64,000 nucleotides of DNA from Acidisoma sp. PAMC 29798 (GCF_030252425.1 NZ_CP126994.1:434001-498000); one strand, 5' to 3'; positions 35,021-47,620 are shown, numbered from the stretch's first letter. The notes: a model not told the origin generated them from the sequence alone. Numbers and translations are program-made.

Positions 35021-35558
35021 GCGACGTCGCCTTGGTGGGCGGAAAAGCGCAGCGCGTTCCGCCATACGCCACCGGCGTTCCCGCGCCCGTCGGCCCCGGC
35101 TGGGGTAAAATGAAGCCATAGGTCGGGTAGACCGTCATGCCCCAGGCACCCGAAGGTGGCCACCAGACACGCACCGCCGACCAGTCGTTCTCGGGCGACA
35201 CATCCAGCACCGGCTGATCATTCGTCACGCGGTAGGGCAGCCAGTTCGCCTGAGTGACGATGATCCGCCGCGGAGAGACGATGGCGGAAACGACGGCGAG
35301 ATGCCCGCTCGGCAGGCGCGACGTGCGGCGGAACACCAGCACGCTGCCGGTTTCGGGCAGCTGCGATTCCGCGTAACGGCCCGCAGCAGCATCCCACCAT
35401 TGCCAGGCATCGCCGTTGAGGACGAGGCCCGAGATCTGGCGGGCATAGGGCACGCAGGTCATGGACGTCGCTTGACCGTAGGAGGCGTATCCACCGCCGC
35501 AGCCGGTGAGCGTCGCAAGGGTTAGAAGGCTGAGCAGACGCACAGGAAGGCAGGACAT
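34995..35558 (-). CDS. CHAP-domain lipoprotein
   Basis: A 187-residue protein with a lipobox (TLATLTGC, Cys20). The CHAP core has the catalytic Cys in TSMTCVPYAR and the His in LPSGHLAVVS, followed by VTQANW. CHAP domains are amidases or peptidases acting on peptidoglycan or glutathionyl-type amides. The C-terminus is Pro/Gly-rich. It would sit in the outer membrane facing the periplasm. Convergent with, and overlapping, eipB. Confidence 0.85.
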   Translation of the reverse strand: MSCLPVRLLSLLTLATLTGCGGGYASYGQATSMTCVPYARQISGLVLNGDAWQWWDAAAGRYAESQLPETGSVLVFRRTSRLPSGHLAVVSAIVSPRRIIVTQANWLPYRVTNDQPVLDVSPENDWSAVRVWWPPSGAWGMTVYPTYGFILPQPGPTGAGTPVAYGGTRCAFPPTKATSLNNGAAAA

Positions 35559-35653
35559 AAGCGGACCTGACGAGAAGGTGGATCGCAGTCGTTACTAATC
35601 CACTGTCTGATCAAAAGTCTCTAAAATCTTGACTCCGGGCGTTTTGTTTGCCG

Positions 35654-35959
35654 CTACTCTTCCGGTTCGGTGGTGAAGAGAAGGGGATAGCCCTCTTTAC
35701 GAGCGGCATCGATCGCGTTGGTCGTCTTGGTCTCGGCCAGTTCCTTGGTCAGCACGGCGACCACGCACACCCCGCGCTGATGCGCCGTGATCATGACTTT
35801 GCGGGCCTGTTGGTCGTTCAGCCGGAACTCCGCGCGCAGCACGTTGACGACGAAATCGCGGGGCGTGTAGTCGTCATTGACCAGCACAGCCTTATACATC
35901 TTCGGTCGCTCGACCTTGAGGTCGGTCTGCGGACGTTGGGTAATGATCGTCTCGGGCAT
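35654..35959 (-). CDS. clpS: ATP-dependent Clp protease adaptor ClpS
   Basis: A 101-residue adaptor. YKAVLVNDDYTPRDFVVNVL contains the Asp pocket for N-end-rule substrates, and MITAHQRGVCVVAVLTKELAETK completes the fold. GAGGAAGG precedes the ATG. It delivers N-degron proteins to ClpAP. clpA is not adjacent in this window. Confidence 0.96.
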   Translation of the reverse strand: MPETIITQRPQTDLKVERPKMYKAVLVNDDYTPRDFVVNVLRAEFRLNDQQARKVMITAHQRGVCVVAVLTKELAETKTTNAIDAARKEGYPLLFTTEPEE

Positions 35960-36139
35960 GGCCGCCTTCCTCTCGGTCGGTTGTTCCGGCGCCGCATAGC
36001 ACAGATTGGCATTTCGGACATCGTCACGCCTGGGTGACGCAATTTGTTTAAGAGCCCTGCGTGAAGGGTTGGGCGTTTCCCATCCGTTCTTATGATCCCG
36101 TTAAGAATTCGTTCTGGTTTTGGTCTTTGGGGTGGACTT

Positions 36140-36920
<781 letters not shown>

Positions 36921-36928
<8 letters not shown>

Positions 36929-37313
36929 GCCGCCCAGCTCTGAGCTTATCAGCGTGCTGCTCATCTCCGGCACGCATGACCGGGCGCATTATGCCTTCGT
37001 CATCGCCGCCGGCGCGGCGGCACTCGGACGCCGGGTCCAGGTCTTCGCCACCAATGCCGGTTGCCACGCCTTGCTTACCGATTGGTCGGGCCTGGTGGAC
37101 TCCGGGCGGGACGCGGTGCTGCGCGCGCGGGGTGTCGGCGGGCTAGACGAATTGCGAGACGCCTGTGTCGAACTCGGCGTCGTGCTCCTCGCCTGTGATG
37201 CCGGGCTGCGCGCCGAGGCCATCGACCCCGGTCGGCTATTGTCAGGCGTCACCGTCTCCGGCGTGGCGCGCTTCCTCTCCGATGCCGGGCAGGGCCAGAT
37301 CATCAGCCTGTGA
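36921..37313 (+). CDS. DsrE family protein
   Basis: A 130-residue protein whose ATG lies inside the end of moeB. The DsrE fold is seen in LLISGTHDRAHYAFVIAAGAAAL, VQVFATNAG and VVLLACDAGLRAEAI, where the Cys occupies the usual active position. DsrE proteins act in sulfur relay or as helpers of thiol transfer. Coupled to moeB, so a linked role is likely. Confidence 0.82.
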
Positions 37314-37353
37314 AATGCTTGACCCGACGAGTGTCACTTGGCACGCAGGGCTC

Positions 37354-37935
37354 ATGATGCTTCGGAACCTTCGTCTCTTTCCCCTCATGCTCCTCGGCGC
37401 GGCGCTCGGCCTTTGGCCCGTCCTGGCGTCCGCCCAAAGTGCGACGGCCACACCCCCGGCCGTTGCCACGCCGCCGGTCAAGAAGACCTATGACCCGCAT
37501 GTCGGGGCGTCCACGGGCCTGCCCATTCCCCGTTTCGTCTCCCTCCGCGCCGATCAGGTGAACATGCGGGTGGGACCAGGCGACCAGTATCCGATCGCCT
37601 GGTTGTATGAGCGCGCGGGCCTGCCGGTTGAAGTGCTGCGCGAATACGATGTGTGGCGCCTGGTCGAGGACGCGGATGGCACCAAGGGCTGGATGAACGG
37701 CGCCACGCTGGTCAGCACGCGGCGCTTCATCGTGACCGGCGCCAATGCGGTCACGGTCTTCGACAGCCCCGCCGGCGGGGCGAGCCAAGTCGCCCAGCTC
37801 ATGCCCGGCGTCATCGGCACGATCGAGCGCTGCGACACGGGCGCGGACTGGTGTCACGTTAGGGTCGCGCATATCCGCGGCTGGCTCAAGCGCGCGGACT
37901 TCTGGGGCAGCCTGCCGGGCGAGCAAATCCGCTGA
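37354..37935 (+). CDS. SH3-domain exported protein
   Basis: A 193-residue protein with a signal peptide (FPLMLLGAALGLWPVLASAQ). Two bacterial SH3 repeats follow: FVSLRADQVNMRVGPGDQYP with GWMNGATLVSTRR, and then TVFDSPAGGASQVAQL with HIRGWLKRADFWG. Such domains bind peptidoglycan or envelope peptides. ATGs at 37354 and 37357 are both possible. Its TGA overlaps the proposed CTG start of the next gene. Confidence 0.82.
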   Translation: MMLRNLRLFPLMLLGAALGLWPVLASAQSATATPPAVATPPVKKTYDPHVGASTGLPIPRFVSLRADQVNMRVGPGDQYPIAWLYERAGLPVEVLREYDVWRLVEDADGTKGWMNGATLVSTRRFIVTGANAVTVFDSPAGGASQVAQLMPGVIGTIERCDTGADWCHVRVAHIRGWLKRADFWGSLPGEQIR

Positions 37936-39053
37936 CGGACGACCGCTCCGTCGTCATCCTCGTCACCTCCAGCCCGGGCGAGATCCGGGCGATCGCCCTC
38001 GATGATGCGGGGGCAATCGACTGCGCCATTGAGCGGCCCGGTGGCCCGCTCGGCTTGGGAGATGAGGTCATCGGCCGGATCACCGCGCGGGTGCCAGCGA
38101 TGGCGGGCGCATTCGTCGCGCTGCCCGGCGCGGAGCCAGACGGTTTCCTGCCGGACACGGCGGGCGCCGCCGGTCTGACAGAAGGGCGGTTCGTCGCTTT
38201 ACGCGTCACCCGTGGCCCGCAAGGCGGCAAAGGTTGCCGCCTCTCGGCCTCCGACGACGTGGCGGAGGGACCGATTCGCCTACTGGCGCGCGGACCCGGC
38301 GCGGTCGCGCGGCTGGCGGCGCTGCATCCCACCGCAGAGATCCGCATCGATCGTCCGGCCGTCGCAGTGCCGTTGGCCTTGCGGTCCCGACTCCAGATCG
38401 GCCTTGGTGATCTTCGGGGCGAGGCCGATGCCGAATGGTCGGCACTGGAGGATCTCGTGGTGGCGCTTCCGGCCGGCGCGCGAATGACGATCAGCCCGAC
38501 GCCCGCGCTGACCGCCATCGATGTCGATGCCGGCGCCGCGACGGCGGATCGCCGCCCGAAGAAGGAGGCGCAGCTCGCCCTCAACCGCGCCGTCATTCCC
38601 GCCATCGCCCGCCAGATCCGGCTTCGTCATCTGGCGGGGGCCATCGTCGTCGATTCGGCGGGCCTGCCCCAGCGGGGGCGGTCGGTGCTGGCAGACAGCT
38701 TCACCGCCGCATTGGCGGAAGATCCCGCCAAGCCGAGATTCCTCGGTTTTTCTGGTCTCGGCCTCGCCGAAATCCTACGGCCACGCCTGCATCCGCCGCT
38801 GCATGAGCTTTTCGCCGGACCCCATGCCGCCGGTCTGGCCGCACTCGCGGCGCTGTGTCAGGCCTGGGAAACACAGCCCGGTCAGGCCCATGCCTTGCAG
38901 GCCGTGCCCAGCGTCATTGCGGCGATCGAGGCGGATGCCACGGCACGACAGCAATTTCGCGATCGCATCGGGCGGGTCCCGACCTTTCATGCCCAACCGC
39001 CCGATGATGGGTCATTGCGTGCTTGGCGGCTGGTCACTGTTCCGCAACGCTGA
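37932..39053 (+). CDS. Short ribonuclease E/G-like protein, probable CTG start
   Basis: The frame is conserved-looking upstream of the first standard start (TTG at 38055): VVILVTSSPGEIRAIALDD and RPGGPLGLGDEVIGRITARV match the N-terminal S1 region of RNase E/G, where GEIRxALLD is usual. The frame begins at a CTG at 37932 overlapping the upstream TGA as CTGA, which would give MTDDRSVVI, 373 residues. The catalytic half is recognisable (GAIVVDSAGLP in place of VIDFIDM; GLGLAEILRPRL) but diverged, and the Zn-link Cys pair is missing. Activity is uncertain; it may be a specialised or inactive paralogue. Confidence 0.65.
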   Translation: MTDDRSVVILVTSSPGEIRAIALDDAGAIDCAIERPGGPLGLGDEVIGRITARVPAMAGAFVALPGAEPDGFLPDTAGAAGLTEGRFVALRVTRGPQGGKGCRLSASDDVAEGPIRLLARGPGAVARLAALHPTAEIRIDRPAVAVPLALRSRLQIGLGDLRGEADAEWSALEDLVVALPAGARMTISPTPALTAIDVDAGAATADRRPKKEAQLALNRAVIPAIARQIRLRHLAGAIVVDSAGLPQRGRSVLADSFTAALAEDPAKPRFLGFSGLGLAEILRPRLHPPLHELFAGPHAAGLAALAALCQAWETQPGQAHALQAVPSVIAAIEADATARQQFRDRIGRVPTFHAQPPDDGSLRAWRLVTVPQR

Positions 39054-39137
39054 TAAGTCTTTCGTAACAGACCGCGACCACGCCCCAGGCGTGGTGAGGA
39101 ACGTCAAACAGGCACAGAACGGGCCGTTTCAATCGCC

Positions 39138-39818
39138 ATGCAAGCTTCCGAGACTCGAGACCATCGGCCACGCTCCGCCATGGACAAGGCCGCTGTCCAA
39201 GCCGCCTATAAGCGATGGGCCGGCGTTTATGACGGCGCCTTCGGGCTGATTTCGGCGGCGGGGCGCAAACGCGCCGTCGCCCTGGTGAACGCCCTACCTG
39301 GCACCGAGGTTTTGGAAGTGGGCGTTGGCACGGGCCTGGCGCTGCCCCTTTACACCACGGACAAGCGCGTGACCGGGATCGATCTTTCGGCCGAGATGTT
39401 GGCCCGCGCCCGCAGCCGCACGAAGAAACTGCACCTCGATCATGTCGCGGGGCTGCATGAGATGGATGCCGAGGCGACCGGCTTCGCCGATCAAAGCTTC
39501 GATACGGCCGTGGCCATGTTCGTGGCATCGGTCGTGCCGCATCCCAAGCGGCTGATGACCGAGCTTCGCCGTTTGGTCCGGCCCGGCGGCCATATTCTTT
39601 TCGTGAACCATTTCATCTCCCCGTCCGGGCCACGCCGCTGGGTGGAACAGGCCGCGGCGCCGGCCTCCCACGCACTCGGCTGGCACCCGGATTTCGCGAT
39701 GGAAGCGCTGCTGACGCCCCAGGAAATGAAGCGGGCGAAGGCTGTGCCGGTCGGCCCCTTTGGCCTTTTCACGCTCGTCCATCTGCCCGTGATCGGCGAG
39801 GTTTCATCCAACCTTTAA
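39138..39818 (+). CDS. pmtA: Phosphatidylethanolamine N-methyltransferase
   Basis: A 226-residue SAM-dependent methyltransferase; an ATG at 39180 (MDKAAVQAAYKRWAGVYD) is an alternative start. The SAM site is VLEVGVGTGLALPLY, followed by VTGIDLSAEMLARAR and a PGGHILFVNHF segment. Length and sequence match the Rhodobacter/Acetobacter PmtA type that methylates PE to PC. It lies before the cytochrome c oxidase operon, separated by 117 bp. Confidence 0.85.
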   Translation: MQASETRDHRPRSAMDKAAVQAAYKRWAGVYDGAFGLISAAGRKRAVALVNALPGTEVLEVGVGTGLALPLYTTDKRVTGIDLSAEMLARARSRTKKLHLDHVAGLHEMDAEATGFADQSFDTAVAMFVASVVPHPKRLMTELRRLVRPGGHILFVNHFISPSGPRRWVEQAAAPASHALGWHPDFAMEALLTPQEMKRAKAVPVGPFGLFTLVHLPVIGEVSSNL

Positions 39819-39935
39819 GATACGCATAAGCCCCATCGCGGTTTCACGACCGCGCCTTGGTTGATCAGCGGCGGCGCTCGGTCTACTTCATAGCCGTAGC
39901 TTGGTTGCCGATGGTCGGCGTCGCGCGGGGGTTTG

Positions 39936-42559
<2,624 letters not shown>

Positions 42560-42595
42560 GTGGAACTGGGCCAAAGATGACGAGTAGACCGGATC

Positions 42596-43528
42596 ATGGA
42601 TAAGCCGACCGCCGCCGTCCTCATGGACGGCGCCTTCCCGATCGGCGCCGAGCTGGAGGATTGGATCGCCCTGCTGAAACCCCGGGTGATGAGCCTGGTG
42701 GTCTTTACCGGGGCGATCGGCGTCTTGCTGGCGCCCGGCCATCTGAATCCCGTCTTGGCCATCACCGCCGTGCTGTGCATCGCCGCCGGCGCCGGTGCGT
42801 CCGGCGCCATCAATATGTGGTACGACCGCGATATCGACGCGATTATGCGCCGCACCGCAGGGCGGCCGATACCCGCCGGCCGCATGGCGCCGGGCTCGGC
42901 CCTTGGTTTCGGCGTCGTGCTCGCCTGCGCCAGTGTGCTGATGATGGCGATCGCCACCAATCTCGTCGCCGCCGGTGGCCTGGCGCTGTCGATCTGCTTC
43001 TATGTCTTTATCTATACGATGTGGCTGAAGCGCCGCACGCCGCAGAACATCGTCATCGGCGGCGCCGCCGGGGCCTTCCCGCCGGTGATCGGCTGGGCCG
43101 CGGTGACCGGCACTGTCGATCTCGTGCCGCTGCTGATGTTCGCCATCATCTTCTTCTGGACGCCGCCGCATTTCTGGTCGATGTCGCTCTACGCGAGTGA
43201 GGATTATGGGCGCGCCGGCGTGCCTATGTTGCCCGTCGTGTCCGGTCCGCGCATCACCCGCGCCTGGGTCCTCGCCTATACGCTAGCGCTGGTGCCGGTC
43301 GCCATCAGCCCCTGGGCCGTAGGCTTCGTGGGCATCGATTACCTGATCCTCGCCCTCATCCTGTCGGCCATGTTCGTCTATCACGCCCTGCGCGTGCTGA
43401 TGGACGGGCAGGGGCCGGGCGGCACCAGCCTGACCAATAATGCCCCCGCGCGGAAGGCCTTCCGCTTTTCGCTCATGCACCTGTTCCTGCTCTTCGCCGC
43501 ACTCGCCCTGTGCCGGCTGGTGGGTTGA
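42596..43528 (+). CDS. ctaB: Protoheme IX farnesyltransferase
   Basis: A 310-residue UbiA-type prenyltransferase with nine helices. The prenyl-diphosphate site reads NMWYDRDIDAIMRRTAGRP (N-x3-D-x3-D), and YTMWLKRRTPQNIVIGG and FFWTPPHFWSMSLY are haem O synthase hallmarks. It makes haem O, the precursor of haem A for the oxidase. It lies 36 bp after ctaD. Confidence 0.96.
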   Translation: MDKPTAAVLMDGAFPIGAELEDWIALLKPRVMSLVVFTGAIGVLLAPGHLNPVLAITAVLCIAAGAGASGAINMWYDRDIDAIMRRTAGRPIPAGRMAPGSALGFGVVLACASVLMMAIATNLVAAGGLALSICFYVFIYTMWLKRRTPQNIVIGGAAGAFPPVIGWAAVTGTVDLVPLLMFAIIFFWTPPHFWSMSLYASEDYGRAGVPMLPVVSGPRITRAWVLAYTLALVPVAISPWAVGFVGIDYLILALILSAMFVYHALRVLMDGQGPGGTSLTNNAPARKAFRFSLMHLFLLFAALALCRLVG

Positions 43529-43530
43529 AC

Positions 43531-43710
43531 ATGGACGGCGCGCAGATGCCCACACCGCCCACGGACGGCCTCACGCCCCGGGAGCGCTTCGACCGTCGCC
43601 GTCGCCGGGTAAACTGGGGCGTGCTCGGCCTGCTCGTCCTCTTCTGCGGCCTGTTCTATGCGGTCGCCATGGTGAAATTGGCCCATTACGGCCTATCCTG
43701 GATGGAATAG
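43531..43710 (+). CDS. Small cytochrome c oxidase assembly-type membrane protein
   Basis: A 59-residue protein starting at the ATG at 43531, 2 bp after the ctaB stop. A basic N-terminal segment (RERFDRRRRRVNWG) is followed by one membrane helix (VLGLLVLFCGLFYAVAMVKL). The position and pattern match the short CoxF-like proteins found between ctaB and ctaG in alphaproteobacteria. No ctaG follows here. Confidence 0.7.
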   Translation: MDGAQMPTPPTDGLTPRERFDRRRRRVNWGVLGLLVLFCGLFYAVAMVKLAHYGLSWME

Positions 43711-43765
43711 ACGTGACACACGACGACGCGTGGTTTGACGACGACATGAGGAAGGGCTGACGGGC

Positions 43766-44617
43766 ATGAGCACCGATATGAGCAATGCCGCGACGGTGAC
43801 CGAGTCCGGCCTCAAGAATCCGTACTACTTCGTCAAGCCAAGCCATTACCCCATCATCGGCTCATTCAGTGCCATGTTCGTGCTGATGGGCATCATCTTC
43901 GCGGCCCATTTCGGCAATTACATCGTGCTCGCCCTGGGCATCCTGTCTTTGCTGACGACGATGTTCTTCTGGTTCCGCACGGTGGTGCGCGAAAGCCTGA
44001 TTCCTGGCGCCCATAGCATCCTGGATCTGATCAGCGTCCGCTACGGCATGACGCTGTTCATCACCAGCGAAGTCATGTTCTTCGTTGCCTTCTTCTGGGC
44101 CTTCTTCAACTTCGCGGTCTTCCCCGAGAATGTTTCGGGTGCAACACACCGGGTCTGGCCGCCCGAGGGCATCCATACCTTCGACCCCTTCAGCCTGCCC
44201 TTCCTCAACACGCTCATCCTGCTGCTGTCCGGCACCACGATCACCTGGGCGCATCACGCCTTGATCGAGAATGACCGCAAGTCGCTGATGACCGGCCTCG
44301 GCGCCACCATTCTGCTCGGCCTCAGCTTCACCTGCTGTCAGGCGGTGGAATACAGCCACGCGCCCTTCAAGTTCTCCGGTGGCGGCATCTTCCCCTCAGT
44401 CTTCTTCCTGGCGACCGGTTTCCACGGCTTCCACGTCATCGTCGGCACCATCTTCCTCATCGTCTGCTACGTGCGCAGCAGGGACGGTCAGTTCACGCCC
44501 AAGCGCCACTTCGGCTTCGAGGCGGCCGCTTGGTATTGGCATTTCGTCGATGTCGTGTGGCTGTTCCTCTACGTCTGCATCTACCTCTGGGGCGCGAGCA
44601 AAATCACGGTCGCCTAA
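43766..44617 (+). CDS. ctaE: Cytochrome c oxidase subunit III
   Basis: A 283-residue protein with seven helices and GGAAGGG upstream of the ATG. Family segments: YYFVKPSHYPIIGSFSAM at the N-terminus, SEVMFFVAFFWAFF, GTTITWAHHALI, GFHGFHVIVGTIFL and HFGFEAAAWYWHFVDVVWLF. It stabilises the oxidase and sustains proton uptake. The usual ctaG (Cox11) gene is missing upstream. Confidence 0.96.
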   Translation: MSTDMSNAATVTESGLKNPYYFVKPSHYPIIGSFSAMFVLMGIIFAAHFGNYIVLALGILSLLTTMFFWFRTVVRESLIPGAHSILDLISVRYGMTLFITSEVMFFVAFFWAFFNFAVFPENVSGATHRVWPPEGIHTFDPFSLPFLNTLILLLSGTTITWAHHALIENDRKSLMTGLGATILLGLSFTCCQAVEYSHAPFKFSGGGIFPSVFFLATGFHGFHVIVGTIFLIVCYVRSRDGQFTPKRHFGFEAAAWYWHFVDVVWLFLYVCIYLWGASKITVA

Positions 44618-44620
44618 GCC

Positions 44621-45379
44621 TTGGCGCAGACACGCCTCGGCGCCGATGGGGGCGCGACCTTAAAGGCGGGCGCACCCCGCCGCGCGCCACCCTCCGCCCG
44701 CCGCCGCATTGCGGCCTTCGCGCTGCTCTGCGGGCCGGTCTTCGCCATCCTGCTCGCCCTCGGTTTCTGGCAGATCAATCGCCTGAGCTGGAAAGAGGCG
44801 ATCCTCGCCCATATCGCCGCCGCCGAACGGGCGCCGCCCATGCCCTTGCCGACGGCGCCCTCCCCCTTCGAGAAGGTCTTCGTCACCGGCACGCCGGATA
44901 TGGCGACGCTTTCGATCTTCGCAGAGGATGTGCGGGACGACACTCAGGGCAATACCATCCTCGGCGGTGAGGCGATTGTGGTGCTGCGCCGCGCCGGTGC
45001 GGCGCCCATCCTGGTCGATCTCGGCTGGGTGCCTGAAGCGGCGGAGGGCCACGTCACCTTGCCAGAGACCCTCTCGATATCCGGCTTCGCGCAGGCGCCG
45101 GAACGCCCAAACCTGTTCACGCCAAAGGATGATGTCGCCCATCGGCAGTTCTTCCTGCTGTCCCCGACGCGCATCGGGCCGGAGATCGGCGTCCCCGATC
45201 TGGCGCCCTTCGTGCTGATCGCGATGGGCGCGCCCCCGGCCCGGGGCTGGCCAGAACCCGCTGGCAATCTGCCGCGCCCGCCGAACGATCATCTGCAATA
45301 TGCCCTGACCTGGTTCGGCCTTGCCGGGGTGCTTCTCATCCAATTCCTTTTTTGGTGCTTCAAGGTGGTCCGCCCATGA
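44621..45379 (+). CDS. SURF1 family cytochrome oxidase assembly protein
   Basis: A 252-residue protein with a TTG start 3 bp after ctaE. Two terminal membrane helices flank a periplasmic domain: LALGFWQINRLSWK at the N-terminus, VLVDLGWVPEA-type beta segment, and PNDHLQYALTWFGLAG at the C-terminus, the two signature SURF1 motifs. It assists haem A insertion. The stop overlaps the start of the peptidase gene (ATGA). Confidence 0.92.
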   Translation: MAQTRLGADGGATLKAGAPRRAPPSARRRIAAFALLCGPVFAILLALGFWQINRLSWKEAILAHIAAAERAPPMPLPTAPSPFEKVFVTGTPDMATLSIFAEDVRDDTQGNTILGGEAIVVLRRAGAAPILVDLGWVPEAAEGHVTLPETLSISGFAQAPERPNLFTPKDDVAHRQFFLLSPTRIGPEIGVPDLAPFVLIAMGAPPARGWPEPAGNLPRPPNDHLQYALTWFGLAGVLLIQFLFWCFKVVRP

Positions 45380-46872
45380 CGAACCCTCCCGCCTATGACC
45401 GGCTGGTGGCCCGCTTCGCGCGTATCGCGACGGTGGGTGAGGCGATCGGCATGTTGGGCTGGGATGCCTCGGTCATGATGCCGCCCGGCGGCGCCGCCGC
45501 GCGGGGCGACCAGCTCGCCGTGCTGTCCGGCATCGCTCATGAGATGACGACGGCTGACGCGCTGGCTGATGACATCGCGGAAGCAGGTGACGCGCCGCCC
45601 GCCGATGTCTGGCAGGCGGCGAACCTGAAGCTGATGCGCCACCGCCATTTGCGCGCCATCGCCCTGCCGCCCGATCTGGTTGAGGCGCAGAGCCGGGCGA
45701 ATGCGGCCTGTGAAACGGTCTGGCGCTGGGCGCGGCCGGCCTCAGACTTTTCGGCCGTTCGGCCTCACCTTGAGGAGGTCGTGCGCCTGGTGCGGGAAGG
45801 TGCGGTCGCCCTCGGCGAGGCCTTCCGCATGACACCCTATGATGCGCTGATGGATGGTTTCCAGCGCGGCATTGGCGTCGCCGATGTGGCGCCCATCTTC
45901 GGCGATTACGAGACCTTCCTGGCGGACGCCCTGCCTCGTGCCGAGGCGATCCAGGCTGCGCGCGGCGCCGCCAAGCCGCTCGCCGGACCCTTTTCGATCG
46001 ATGTGCAGGAGGCGCTGTGCCGTCGTCTCTCAGCCGCCGCCGGGCTCGACTATACCCACGCTAGGCTTGATCGCTCGGCGCATCCCTTCAGCGGCGGCAC
46101 GCCCACGGATAGCCGTATCACCAGCCGCTACACCCCCGATGAGTGCTTCCAGAGCATCATGGGCGTGATGCATGAGACCGGCCACGCCATGTATGAAATG
46201 GGTCTACCTCCGGATCATGCCCGCCAGCCGGTGGGCGAGGCGGCCGGCATGGGCGCACATGAAAGCCAGTCCCTGCTGATCGAATTGCAGGTCTGCCGCA
46301 GCGACGCTTATCTGTCCTGGCTCGGGCCGCAGCTTCATGCCGAGTTCGGTGGCGATGTCGCCCTCTATAGCGGCGCGAACCTCGGCCGGCAGCTCCGCCA
46401 CGTGGAGCGCAGCTTTATCCGAGTCGAATCGAACGAGGTCACCTATCCCGCCCATGTCATTCTACGCTTCCGGCTGGAGCAGGCGCTGATTGCTGGCGAT
46501 CTTGCGGTGCGAGACCTGCCAGGCGCCTGGAATGATGGACTTCAGGCGCTGCTCGGCATTACCTCGCCCGATGACCGGCGCGGCTGCCTGCAGGACATCC
46601 ACTGGTATGACGGCGCCTTCGGCTATTTCCCGAGCTATACGCTCGGCGCCATGGCGGCGGCGCAGATCATGGCAGCGGTGCGGGCCGATCTGCCCAATCT
46701 CGACGCCTCGATCGCTGCCGGAGACCTCGCGCCATTGATGGGCTGGGTGCGGCGCGAAATTCACGGTCGGGCCAATCTGCTCGGCTTCAATGATCTGCTG
46801 CGTGCCGCGACCGGCAAGCCGCTCGACGCCACGGCCTTCGAGGCGCATCTCACGGCGCGCTATCTGACCTGA
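45376..46872 (+). CDS. Carboxypeptidase M32 (thermostable carboxypeptidase 1 family)
   Basis: A 498-residue metallopeptidase starting at the ATG overlapping the SURF1 stop. The zinc motif is MHETGHAMYE (HExxH) with the third ligand in GAHESQSL, and DSRITSRY and RVESNEVTYPAHVILRF are family hallmarks. It removes C-terminal residues from peptides in the cytoplasm. Its coupling to the oxidase operon is probably a matter of genome compaction. Confidence 0.93.
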   Translation: MTNPPAYDRLVARFARIATVGEAIGMLGWDASVMMPPGGAAARGDQLAVLSGIAHEMTTADALADDIAEAGDAPPADVWQAANLKLMRHRHLRAIALPPDLVEAQSRANAACETVWRWARPASDFSAVRPHLEEVVRLVREGAVALGEAFRMTPYDALMDGFQRGIGVADVAPIFGDYETFLADALPRAEAIQAARGAAKPLAGPFSIDVQEALCRRLSAAAGLDYTHARLDRSAHPFSGGTPTDSRITSRYTPDECFQSIMGVMHETGHAMYEMGLPPDHARQPVGEAAGMGAHESQSLLIELQVCRSDAYLSWLGPQLHAEFGGDVALYSGANLGRQLRHVERSFIRVESNEVTYPAHVILRFRLEQALIAGDLAVRDLPGAWNDGLQALLGITSPDDRRGCLQDIHWYDGAFGYFPSYTLGAMAAAQIMAAVRADLPNLDASIAAGDLAPLMGWVRREIHGRANLLGFNDLLRAATGKPLDATAFEAHLTARYLT

Positions 46873-46948
46873 GAGGGAGGTTCGCGGCGCAGCCCCCTTG
46901 ATCGGGGCCGCGCGGTGCGCTACCCAGCCGCCTCGGCCGAGAGGCTGT

Positions 46949-47024
46949 GCCCGAGTAGCTCAGTTGGTAGAGCATGCGACTGAAAATTGCAGTGTCCCTG
47001 GTTCGAATCCAGGCTCGGGCACCA
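46949..47024 (+). tRNA. tRNA-Phe(GAA)
   Basis: A 76-base tRNA with acceptor GCCCGAG pairing with CTCGGGC, anticodon loop CTGAAAA (anticodon GAA), T-loop GGTTCGAATCC and an encoded CCA. Confidence 0.96.
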
Positions 47025-47047
47025 TCCTAATCCCATCGCCGCTCTCA

Positions 47048-47620
47048 CTACTGTGCCGAAGGTGCTTTCGGCGCAGGGGTCGTTACCGCGGCCGCCGGAT
47101 TGTCCTGAAACATGGCCGGGCGATAGCCGGTGACATTCAAGGTCAAGGCTGCCAGCACGGCCGCCAGCAGAACCGCCACGATTGTCCATTGGCGGGGCGA
47201 GGTCGGCATCACCGAGCCTGGCTTGAGCGATCCCTTGAGGGAGGGCCGACCGGTGCCTTGCACCAGCGCCACAAGCTTGGCGCCGAAGATGCCGGCCGGC
47301 GGCCGTGCCGTTGCCGGAGCGGCCGCAGCACTTCCGCCACCGCTCGGCAGCAGGGCCACGAGGCGGGTCGCGATCGGTGTGGCGTCCGGCATCGGCCACA
47401 GGCTGCCGGGCATGCCGGCAATGAGCCGCGCCAGGGCATCGATCGCACCGTTTCGTGGCAGCCGCGCCAGCCGCGCAGCCTCAGCCCATGGGTCCATGCC
47501 CAAGCGCGACAGCGCCGAGAGAACGCTCAATGTCATGCCATTGGCTTCGGTACCCACGTCCGCGAACAAGAATCCGTTCAGTTCCGAACGCTGCAACGCA
47601 TAAACATCGGTATTTTGCAC
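47048..47620 (-). CDS. Hypothetical protein with one C-terminal membrane helix
   Basis: A 190-residue protein. The N-terminal half is helical and conserved-looking (VYALQRSELNGFLFADVG; TLSVLSALSRLGMDPWAEA), resembling an uncharacterised family I recall from Acetobacteraceae. A Gly/Ala/Pro linker precedes a basic segment and one membrane helix (TIVAVLLAAVLAALTLNVTG). The N-terminus would be cytoplasmic. Function unknown. It is divergent from the diguanylate cyclase across an AT-rich gap. Confidence 0.65.
   Translation of the reverse strand: MQNTDVYALQRSELNGFLFADVGTEANGMTLSVLSALSRLGMDPWAEAARLARLPRNGAIDALARLIAGMPGSLWPMPDATPIATRLVALLPSGGGSAAAAPATARPPAGIFGAKLVALVQGTGRPSLKGSLKPGSVMPTSPRQWTIVAVLLAAVLAALTLNVTGYRPAMFQDNPAAAVTTPAPKAPSAQ

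Noticed and set aside
43713..43760. 15-codon frame (MTHDDAWFDDDMRKG) between the small assembly gene and ctaE
   Set aside because: Too short to call; it may be a remnant, and is mentioned only in connection with the missing ctaG.
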